Origin: an uncultured Bacteroidota bacterium
GTDB taxonomy: Bacteria; Bacteroidota; Bacteroidia; Chitinophagales; Chitinophagaceae
DNA length: 43,517 nt
Assembly: GCA_903835005.1 (NCBI GenBank)
Contig: CAILLK010000146.1
Span: forward strand, 1 to 43,517
Direction of reading: 5' to 3'
In this document: positions 1 through 6,121 of the stretch, piece after piece
Numbering within the stretch: position 1 is the first letter of the stretch
Layout: each line of letters opens with the position of its first letter
Program-made: the position numbers and the translations under genes
The notes under the pieces: model-generated
What the model was told of the DNA's origin: nothing
What the model saw: the letters and a program-made list of their open reading frames with translations, nothing else
Database searches by the model: none

Positions 1-176
1 ATCAGCATTTATATATAGAGCTAAAAACAAAAAATCTACTCAAGAAAATATCAGTCAACGACTACCTTCAACTGCTTACTGATGTAAAGAAAATCCGCAT
101 CAACGACTCTTGGTATCTAAATGAGTATACAAATGAGACAAAAAAATTAATAGAAAAATTAAAAATAATACTATAA
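1..176 (+). CDS. C-terminal fragment of a protein, possibly a DDE transposase
   Basis: Frame 3 is open from the window edge to a TAA at 174-176, about 57 codons. The product is rich in Lys, Leu and Ile, with a stretch reading VKKIRINDSWYLNEYT and a final LIEKLKIIL. The composition and a last domain ending in short charged helices resemble the tails of IS4/IS1634-type transposases, but no catalytic residue lies inside the window, so this is a weak family guess. Its stop lies only 26 bases before the first usable start of the lactonase gene, and the two frames differ. If it is a transposase, an IS has landed at the 5' end of that gene. It could instead be the end of any unrelated lysine-rich protein. 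Confidence 0.4.
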   Translation, partial: QHLYIELKTKNLLKKISVNDYLQLLTDVKKIRINDSWYLNEYTNETKKLIEKLKIIL

Positions 177-178
177 TA

Positions 179-200
179 CGTAACTCCTTTCCAAGTTACG
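179..200. repeat. 7-bp perfect inverted repeat (hairpin)
   Basis: CGTAACT at 179-185 and AGTTACG at 194-200 are exact reverse complements around an 8-base loop. The hairpin fills the gap between the upstream stop codon and the lactonase start. It could be a weak stem without a U tract, or part of the right end of an insertion sequence. It overlaps the region where the missing start of the lactonase signal peptide should be. Confidence 0.5.
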
Positions 201-202
201 GT

Positions 203-1321
203 TTGATATTGTTCATTGGTGCATGTAAAGGCCCGGTCAATCAATCTGTTCACAAAACCACCTACCTGTTTATAGGCAGCTACACTTCTGGCAAACCAGC
301 CCTGGGCATTTACGTTTACACAATAGATTCTGCCGGGGCGCTAACCAAAGTAAGCAACACCCAAAATATAGCAAATCCATCTTATGTTATCTTATCCCCC
401 GATGGCGCCCACCTTTATGCCTGCACCGAAACCCGGATGCACAATGCCGGCAGTATCAGCGCCTTCTCATTCGACAGCATTTCAGGGCAATTATCATTCA
501 TCAACAAGCAGCCAACAGACGGTGAAAATCCCGTTTATATCACCGAAAATAAAACCAGCCAATGGCTCATCAGCGCCAATTATACCGGAGGGTCGGTATC
601 CGTTTTCCCGGTAAATCCCGATGGCAGTCTGCAACCCCACATCCGGGTAATCCAATACTCCGGCAGCAGTATCAATGAAGACCGGCAGGATAGTGCGCAT
701 ATCCATTCAGTAGTTTTTTCGCCCAATGAGGATTACCTTTTTGCTCCGGATCTGGGTGCGGACAAAATCCGGATATTGACATTCTATCCAATGACTACCA
801 GTGACTTAAAAGCAATTACTTCAACAGATTTTGAAACAACTCCGGGTAGCGGCCCCCGCCATATCACCTTTCACCCCAACGGCCGCTATGCCTATTGCAA
901 TGAAGAACTGAGCGGCACGGTTTCGGCTTACACCTGCATAAATGGAAAGCTGACTGCCATACAAAGAACCGCATCTTATGCCGGTAACCAGGAAGAATAC
1001 CACTGTGCCGATATCCATGTTTCTCCCGATGGCCGGTTCCTCTATTCCTCCAACCGTGAAGAGGAACATAGCATTACAATCTTCTCAATTGATACCACAA
1101 CGGGCTTGCTTACGTTAGTTGGTCGGCAATCTTCTTTAGGCATTCACCCGCGCAATTTCGTGATTGACCCTACTGGCCGCTTTCTCTTGGTCGCAAACCA
1201 GTTCAGCAATAATATTTTTGTTTTTAAAAGGGATGCCCCCACGGGTTTACTCACCTATACCGGAAACCACATCAATATCCCCAACCCCTCCTGCCTGCAG
1301 ATAAGAACCTACGCAAAATGA
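203..1321 (+). CDS. Lactonase, seven-bladed beta-propeller (6-phosphogluconolactonase-like), lipoprotein with damaged 5' end
   Basis: The 372-residue product matches the YbhE/Pgl-type lactonase family: successive blades with SPDG(A/R)xLY/YSSN motifs (ILSPDGAHLYAC, VFSPNEDYLFAPD, TFHPNGRYAYCNEE, VSPDGRFLYSSNREE, IDPTGRFLLVANQ). The family hydrolyses sugar lactones, but exported members often have unknown substrates. The start is odd. Codons 2-8 read ILFIGAC, a good lipobox, but only seven residues precede the Cys, too short for a signal peptide. The frame is open upstream to a stop at 134-136 with no ATG or GTG, so TTG at 203 (or 209) is the only usual start. The normal n-region seems lost, perhaps by insertion of the element whose tail ends at 176. 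Its TGA overlaps the next ATG in ATGA, so the two genes are translationally coupled. Confidence 0.85.
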   Translation: MILFIGACKGPVNQSVHKTTYLFIGSYTSGKPALGIYVYTIDSAGALTKVSNTQNIANPSYVILSPDGAHLYACTETRMHNAGSISAFSFDSISGQLSFINKQPTDGENPVYITENKTSQWLISANYTGGSVSVFPVNPDGSLQPHIRVIQYSGSSINEDRQDSAHIHSVVFSPNEDYLFAPDLGADKIRILTFYPMTTSDLKAITSTDFETTPGSGPRHITFHPNGRYAYCNEELSGTVSAYTCINGKLTAIQRTASYAGNQEEYHCADIHVSPDGRFLYSSNREEEHSITIFSIDTTTGLLTLVGRQSSLGIHPRNFVIDPTGRFLLVANQFSNNIFVFKRDAPTGLLTYTGNHINIPNPSCLQIRTYAK

Positions 1322-2394
1322 ATAAACAATTTATAATATCCTTCTTATTCCTACTCATTGCATCTCACTCCAGAGGGCAGGGTAGTGCCGGTTTTGCCGA
1401 TAGCATCCGAAAACGATACAATATCCCCGAACTCAATTATGCCGTTGTCTCTTCCGATAGTATTCTTGAAATGTATTCCCTGGGCTATAAAAAGATAGGC
1501 TCAGACAGAAAATCTGATATCCACGACCTGTTCCGCATCGGGTCTAACACCAAAGCTATAACCGGATTCATCGCTGCATTGCTCGTAAAACAGGGTAAAA
1601 TATCCTGGGATACCCGTTTTTTCGATCTCTTTCCAGAGCTTAAGAAAAACGCCAACCCTGCCTATTCCAACCTCAATTTACTCGATCTGCTAACTTTCCG
1701 CACACGCTTACCCCGCTATACCTATACCAATAAATTTCCAACTGAAACTCAATTTACCGGCAACGAAGAGCAGCAACGATACCAGTTTATCCTTTGGTCG
1801 TTGAAGCAAAAACCGGTTCCTATAACAAAAGATAGTATGAGTTATTCCAATTTGGGTTATGTAATCGCGGGCCTGATGCTCGGGAAAGTTTCAGGTAAAC
1901 CCTACAAAGAATTAGTAGCTGATCTGGGTAAAAAATTAAATATTCATTTTTATTTTGGTCAACCCAACAACATAGATACCCTCCAGCCCTGGGGCCATAA
2001 CGAGCACTTAATTCCGGAACCGCCCGGCCAGAATAATAAACTGGATTGGTTGCTTCCCGCCGGTAATATTACCATCAGCCTGCCCGACTATGCCCGGTTT
2101 GTACAACTGCAATTGCAAGGCCTTGCGGGAAAATCTGATCTTTTATCTGCCAATGAATTCAAATTGCTCCACTATGGCAGGCCCGAATTTTCACTTGGAT
2201 GGTTTTATAATAGTGATGATAGTGGTAATGTATTTACGCACAATACCGGTAATCCAGGCACATTTCTAACAAACGTATATGTTTTCGGAGCACAGAACAA
2301 GGCCATTATTATCTTTGCCAATGCCCAGACCGGCAGGGCAGAGGAGGGCGAAAATCTGTTGTTTGAACAATTAAGAAAAATTTACATTCCCTGA
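1318..2394 (+). CDS. Serine hydrolase, class C beta-lactamase/penicillin-binding-protein-like, exported
   Basis: A 358-residue protein with a signal peptide of about 20 residues (hydrophobic FIISFLFLLIASHS, then RGQG). Residues 76-79 form the S-N-T-K catalytic motif (SxxK) and 176-178 the Y-S-N motif; HNTG near the C-terminus occupies the place of the third KTG/HxG motif. This is the Pfam Beta-lactamase family (PF00144), which includes D-aminopeptidases, esterases and PBP4-like carboxypeptidases; the substrate cannot be read from sequence. It overlaps the lactonase gene by 4 bases (ATGA) and probably shares its transcript. A periplasmic location is expected. Confidence 0.88.
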   Translation: MNKQFIISFLFLLIASHSRGQGSAGFADSIRKRYNIPELNYAVVSSDSILEMYSLGYKKIGSDRKSDIHDLFRIGSNTKAITGFIAALLVKQGKISWDTRFFDLFPELKKNANPAYSNLNLLDLLTFRTRLPRYTYTNKFPTETQFTGNEEQQRYQFILWSLKQKPVPITKDSMSYSNLGYVIAGLMLGKVSGKPYKELVADLGKKLNIHFYFGQPNNIDTLQPWGHNEHLIPEPPGQNNKLDWLLPAGNITISLPDYARFVQLQLQGLAGKSDLLSANEFKLLHYGRPEFSLGWFYNSDDSGNVFTHNTGNPGTFLTNVYVFGAQNKAIIIFANAQTGRAEEGENLLFEQLRKIYIP

Positions 2395-2429
2395 ATCATC
2401 TTAAAATTCAGTTTCCAATACATAAAAAT

Positions 2430-2437
2430 TACCTTTG
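2430..2437 (+). promoter_or_regulatory. Bacteroidetes -7 box of rimM
   Basis: TACCTTTG fits the TAnnTTTG consensus. It ends 7 bases before the rimM ATG at 2445, so the transcript should be leaderless or nearly so. No clear -33 TTTG is seen at the usual distance. Confidence 0.55.
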
Positions 2438-2444
2438 CAGCCTC

Positions 2445-2957
2445 ATGATACGAATAGGAAAAATAGTAGCTACTCACGGAATAGCCGGTTCACTTATACT
2501 TACCCATGTGGTGGGCAACGCTAAATGGCTAAAAAAAGGTGCGGCCCTCCATGTCGAAATGCAGAAGGGTAGTTTTATCCCATATTTTATTTCAAGTATT
2601 AAAGCAAATAATAATGAAGAGTACATTATTAACGTTGAAGATATTGATAAGATAGAGACTGCTAAAAAACTGGTAACCAAACATGTATATGTTGATGAAT
2701 CTCTTTTGGCCGACTATGCAAAGCAATCTCCCCTCCTTTGGATCGGTTTTTTGTTAACGGACAAAAAAGAAGGCGTTCTCGGAAAAATTGAAGACGTGAT
2801 GCAAACTGGTAACCAATGGATTGCAAAGCTTACCTACAAAAATACTGAAGTACTGATTCCCCTCATTGATCAAACAATTGATAACCTGAACATCAAAACC
2901 AAAACTATACAAATGACCCTTCCGGATGGTCTTTTAGAGGTCTATTTAGGCCTCTGA
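2445..2957 (+). CDS. rimM: 16S rRNA processing protein RimM
   Basis: 170 residues, the usual length of RimM, which binds ribosomal protein S19 and assists maturation of the 30S head domain. The N-terminal barrel starts IRIGKIVATHGIAGSLIL, matching the family's G-x-(I/V)-x-x-x-H-G-(I/L)-x-G signature. The C-terminal PRC-barrel contains GVLGKIEDVMQTGNQ and the conserved EVLIPLIDQTI segment. The ATG lies just after a -7 box. It belongs with trmD and rplS downstream, but rpsP, which normally precedes rimM, is absent here: a serine hydrolase gene precedes it instead. Confidence 0.95.
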   Translation: MIRIGKIVATHGIAGSLILTHVVGNAKWLKKGAALHVEMQKGSFIPYFISSIKANNNEEYIINVEDIDKIETAKKLVTKHVYVDESLLADYAKQSPLLWIGFLLTDKKEGVLGKIEDVMQTGNQWIAKLTYKNTEVLIPLIDQTIDNLNIKTKTIQMTLPDGLLEVYLGL

Positions 2958-3371
2958 CTTTGTTGAAAAAGCTGGAAAACGGACATGAAGCGATTAAATG
3001 GTGCTTATTTTATAGCAATTTGCATTCGCGCTCAAAATATCAAAGAAGGGGGCAGAGTTGGTTGCACCCACCACTATTGCCTGCTGTTTTAGCTTTGCTG
3101 AAACCCTTCAGTTTTTCTGTAATCTAAAAATATTAAATTAGTTATTTTTATGTTTAGATTGGATGTATCAATAACCAAATAGTTAAATAGCAAATAGGTG
3201 CCATTGCTCCCTGTCGAATAACGTTTAGTCATATTTAGTCAATTGAACAGATTTTTCCTTTTTTTATTCGAATTATTTATTACGTTAAAATCCTCTATCT
3301 TCGAGTCCCTCCATTTTTCTACCTTTGAGCCTTGGTAGTTCTCGGTAACCGGAATTTCCAATTTATACTTT
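2958..3371. other. Long AT-rich spacer between rimM and trmD
   Basis: 414 bases with no open frame that looks coding on either strand and no tRNA-like fold that I can find. In most Bacteroidetes rimM and trmD are close together. Its only recognisable element is the -7 box at 3320-3327. Confidence 0.5.
3320..3327 (+). promoter_or_regulatory. Bacteroidetes -7 box of trmD
   Basis: TACCTTTG, a full match to TAnnTTTG, ends 44 bases upstream of the trmD ATG. It implies that trmD has its own promoter rather than reading through from rimM. The -33 box is imperfect: a TTCG lies about 17 bases upstream. Confidence 0.5.
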
Positions 3372-4052
3372 ATGCGCATAGATATTATTACCGTTTTACC
3401 CGAGCTGCTCGAGAGCCCTTTCAGTCATTCTATCATGAAGCGCGCACGCGAAAAAGGCCTGCTCGAAGTTTACACCCACAACCTCCGCGACACCACCCCC
3501 TACAAGCAGGCCCAGGTAGACGACTATCAATTTGGCGGCGGTGCCGGCATGGTAATGATGGCCGAGCCTCTTGCTATAGCTATTGAGTTATTGCAAAAAG
3601 ACCGCAAGTATGATGAGGTTATTTACATGACCCCCGATGGCCCGCTCTTCGACCAGAAAACTGCCAACACCCTCTCATTAAAAGAAAACATAATGATCAT
3701 TTGCGGGCATTATAAAGGAATTGATGAGCGCATCAGGGAGCATTTCATAACTAAAGAAATTTCTATTGGTGATTATGTACTCAGTGGCGGCGAGCTGGCT
3801 GCTGCAGTGGTAGTAGATGCCGTTGGTCGCCTGCTGCCCGGTGTGCTCAGCGATGAAACATCCGCACTCTTCGACTCTTTTCAGGATGGCCTCCTCGCCC
3901 CTCCGGTCTACACCCGCCCTGCCGATTTCCGCGGCTGGCCCGTACCCGAAGTGCTCCTTTGCGGCGACCCCAAAAAAATAGATGCCTGGCGCCACGAGCA
4001 ATCATTAAAGCGCACCGAAGAGCGCCGCCCGGGCTTGATGAAGGAAGAATAA
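3372..4052 (+). CDS. trmD: tRNA (guanine-N1-)-methyltransferase TrmD
   Basis: 226 residues, typical for TrmD, which uses S-adenosylmethionine to methylate G37 next to the anticodon and so prevents +1 frameshifting. The deep-trefoil-knot SPOUT signature is intact: [23 protein letters not shown] and [14 protein letters not shown]. The N-terminus [20 protein letters not shown] and the conserved [19 protein letters not shown] loop are also present, as is the C-terminal [20 protein letters not shown]. The ATG at 3372 gives the standard N-terminus. The gene sits between rimM and rplS as in most bacteria, though with long spacers on both sides. Confidence 0.97.
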   Translation: MRIDIITVLPELLESPFSHSIMKRAREKGLLEVYTHNLRDTTPYKQAQVDDYQFGGGAGMVMMAEPLAIAIELLQKDRKYDEVIYMTPDGPLFDQKTANTLSLKENIMIICGHYKGIDERIREHFITKEISIGDYVLSGGELAAAVVVDAVGRLLPGVLSDETSALFDSFQDGLLAPPVYTRPADFRGWPVPEVLLCGDPKKIDAWRHEQSLKRTEERRPGLMKEE

Positions 4053-4087
4053 TGGATTAATGGCTCAATGACTAAATGGTCAATGGC

Positions 4088-4331
4088 TCAGTTATGCAAA
4101 TAGGGTCTTTGGCTATTTATAGCCATATGTTTCATTTCCTCCCAACTATAAGATGGGCTTATCCCAGCCAGGTGTTTTTCTCGCTCAGCAAGAATAATAT
4201 TTTTCCTGGTTTCATATATATTTTCCCGATTCACCATATGTTCTTGCCGTAGCATAAATCATATTCTACAGCCGTTCGGCGCGATGTTCAATTTCCTGAA
4301 GCAGCTTTGTTTTAATTTCCACACCGGTCAT
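4088..4331 (-). pseudogene. Decayed antitoxin-like gene
   Basis: On the minus strand between trmD and rplS, 4266-4331 encodes 21 codons beginning MTGVEIKTKLLQEIEHRAERL and ending in TAG. In another frame, 4088-4255 encodes 55 residues including ILAEREKHLAGISPSYSWEE and MKHMAIN. The pattern of an N-terminal helical segment followed by a Lys/Glu-rich helix and S-Y-S-W-E-E-(M/V)-K is that of short Bacteroidetes addiction-module antitoxins. A stop plus a frame change near 4256-4268 split the two parts, and no toxin gene follows. I read it as a dead antitoxin; the shorter piece alone could still be translated. Confidence 0.5.
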
Positions 4332-4468
4332 AACAAATACTTGATTCAAATTCACTGAAAAGAGAGTATTTTTGCACCCTCTGAAATCAAAAATAGGCTA
4401 GCGGTTACCAGGTCTTATTTTAAATTCTTTGCATTATTCACAGTTCATTCCAAATAAAAGATAAATTT

Positions 4469-4501
4469 TTTGTGTTAAACATAATTTTTGTCTTACCTTT
4501 G
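4469..4501 (+). promoter_or_regulatory. Promoter of rplS
   Basis: TTTG at 4469-4472, 21 bases, then TACCTTTG at 4494-4501. Both elements fit the Bacteroidetes primary sigma factor consensus (TTTG, 19-23 bases, TAnnTTTG). The leader would be about 14 bases, so rplS is transcribed independently of trmD. Confidence 0.75.
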
Positions 4502-4521
4502 CAATCCCAAATTAAAGAACA

Positions 4522-4890
4522 ATGGAAGCTGTAGCATTCGTACATCAACAACTGACCGCAAAGAAAGAATATCCAAAATTCAAAGCCGGCGATAATATTA
4601 CTGTTAATTATAAAATTATAGAAGGCAATAAGGAGCGTATCCAGTCTTTCAAAGGCGATGTTTTAAAACGCCAGGGATCAGGCGGCACCCAGACTTTTAC
4701 CGTTCGTAAAATATCCGATGGTGTTGGCGTTGAGCGTCTGTTTCCGCTGTTCTCACCAAACATTGAATCTATCGTTCTCAACAAGTCTGGCCGCGTTCGT
4801 CGTGCCAAACTGTTCTATCTGCGCGAGCGTTCTGGTAAATCAGCACGTATCAAGGAGAAGAAGCAGATTCATGCTACTGCAAGGCCATAA
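4522..4890 (+). CDS. rplS: 50S ribosomal protein L19
   Basis: 122 residues, normal for bacterial L19, which lies at the 30S/50S interface. Conserved blocks are FKAGDNITVNYKIIEGNKER, IQSFKGDVL, FTVRKISDGVGVERLFPL and the basic SGRVRRAKLFYLRER. A strong promoter precedes it and a terminator hairpin follows at 4914-4952, so it forms a single-gene transcript. Confidence 0.97.
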   Translation: MEAVAFVHQQLTAKKEYPKFKAGDNITVNYKIIEGNKERIQSFKGDVLKRQGSGGTQTFTVRKISDGVGVERLFPLFSPNIESIVLNKSGRVRRAKLFYLRERSGKSARIKEKKQIHATARP

Positions 4891-4913
4891 GGCAATACCT
4901 CTATATAATTGAG

Positions 4914-4952
4914 CATAAAGGGTACATGAAAGTGTATCCTTTATGTTTTTTT
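4914..4952 (+). terminator. Rho-independent terminator of rplS
   Basis: A 13-bp stem pairs CATAAAGGGTACA with TGTATCCTTTATG (one G-U pair) around a 6-base loop and is followed directly by seven T residues. It lies 24 bases after the rplS stop. Confidence 0.9.
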
Positions 4953-5032
4953 ATGCCCGCAAGGCAAACAATTATTGGTCCTCATTTCTTTTTATACACT
5001 TTTGAATTATCTTTCGTTCAAAATTTAAATTT

Positions 5033-5779
5033 ATGAGCACATCAGATAAAAGAGTAGTATTGGTAACCGGCGCTACCGGCGGCCTTGGCACAGCTATGTG
5101 CAAAAAATTGTATCAGGATGGATACATCGTAGTAGGCAACTACCGCAATGAAGAAAAAGCAAAATTATGGCAGCAGCAGTTGCACGATGAGGGTTTCGAT
5201 ATCCGGATGTATTATGCCGACGTGGCCAGTTACGAGTCGTGTGGCGAAATGATCAGTAAAATAACCAGCGAGATAGGCAGCGTCGATGTGCTCGTAAATA
5301 ATGCCGGTATTACCAAGGATGGCGCCTTCCGCAAAATGACCCCCGAAAACTGGCATGCCGTTATCTCTACCAATCTCGACAGTGTCTTCAATTGCACCCG
5401 CCACGTCATCAACCCGATGATCGATAAAGGCTTCGGCCGGGTTATCAACATATCTTCAGTTAATGGTCAGCGGGGCCAGTTCGGTCAGGCCAACTACTCT
5501 GCTGCAAAAGCAGGTATGCATGGCTTTTCCAAAACACTGGCAATGGAGGTAGCCAACAAAGGCGTAACGGTAAATACCATCTCTCCCGGCTATATAGGCA
5601 CCGATATGGTAATGGCCGTAAAAGAAGAGATCCGCAACCAGATCATTGCTCAGATACCCATGGGCCGCCTTGGTGGCACCGAAGAAGTAGCCTACCTGGT
5701 ATCCTTCCTCGCCTCAGAGCATGCCTCCTTCATCACCGGCGCCAATCTCAGCATCAATGGCGGCCAGCACGTGTATTAG
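5033..5779 (+). CDS. phaB: Acetoacetyl-CoA reductase (PhaB-like short-chain dehydrogenase)
   Basis: 248 residues of the classical SDR family. The cofactor motif TGATGGLG, the NNAGIT motif and the catalytic Y-S-A-A-K (NYSAAKAGMHGFSKTLAMEV) with its upstream Ser (INISSVNGQRGQFGQ) are all present. The blocks SVNGQRGQFGQANYSAAKAG and VNTISPGYIGTDMV are closer to PhaB than to FabG, supporting reduction of acetoacetyl-CoA to 3-hydroxybutyryl-CoA with NADPH. PhaB usually serves polyhydroxybutyrate synthesis, but no phaA or phaC lies in the window, so the pathway is inferred. FabG-like activity cannot be excluded. It is monocistronic, ending in a shared terminator at 5981-6018. Confidence 0.88.
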   Translation: MSTSDKRVVLVTGATGGLGTAMCKKLYQDGYIVVGNYRNEEKAKLWQQQLHDEGFDIRMYYADVASYESCGEMISKITSEIGSVDVLVNNAGITKDGAFRKMTPENWHAVISTNLDSVFNCTRHVINPMIDKGFGRVINISSVNGQRGQFGQANYSAAKAGMHGFSKTLAMEVANKGVTVNTISPGYIGTDMVMAVKEEIRNQIIAQIPMGRLGGTEEVAYLVSFLASEHASFITGANLSINGGQHVY

Positions 5780-5843
5780 TAGTAAAGTTGAAAGCCTTTT
5801 GTTTTGATAAGAGGGTTGTATATTTTGGTATAAGTCTTTACGA

Positions 5844-5925
5844 AATCCCAGCGGGATTCCATATGAATAACCGCCGGTAAAACCGGTGGCAAAAAAGGAC
5901 GAATACAGCAACCCAAACTGGGTTG
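5844..5925. repeat. Multi-hairpin intergenic repeat element
   Basis: Three consecutive stem-loops: AATCCC/GGGATT (5844-5849/5853-5858), CCGCCGGT/ACCGGTGG (5871-5878/5882-5889, one G-U) and CAACCCA/TGGGTTG (5909-5915/5919-5925). The order of an ATCCC-GGGAT palindrome, a stretch around CATATGAATAA, a CCGG palindrome and a CAACCC palindrome recalls dispersed palindromic repeats known between Bacteroidetes genes. No coding potential is seen. It lies between phaB and the shared terminator. Confidence 0.6.
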
Positions 5926-5980
5926 AATGTAATTTTGGAATTATAATAGTCGCTATTATTGAAATTTCATTTGAGCAAAT

Positions 5981-6018
5981 AAAAAAGGGCGGGAAGTAGA
6001 AGCTTCCCACCCTTTTTT
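5981..6018. terminator. Bidirectional terminator between phaB and the SLOG/membrane gene
   Basis: A 16-base arm, six A then GGGCGGGAAG, faces CTTCCCACCC followed by six T, around a 6-base loop with one mismatch on the plus strand (a G-U pair on the minus). Each strand has a GC stem and a T tract, which suits two convergent genes. Confidence 0.8.
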
Positions 6019-6121
6019 ATTTCACAATTCATTGTCCCGCTGGCATTATTACTGAGCCACTTTATTTTATTAAAGTTCCCTACTCACAGGATTCATTCTA
6101 TTTTTAAGCTCATTCAACCTG

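Noticed and set aside
2958..3371. Possible tRNA or structured RNA in the rimM-trmD spacer
   Set aside because: No cloverleaf arms or T-loop consensus could be built on either strand.
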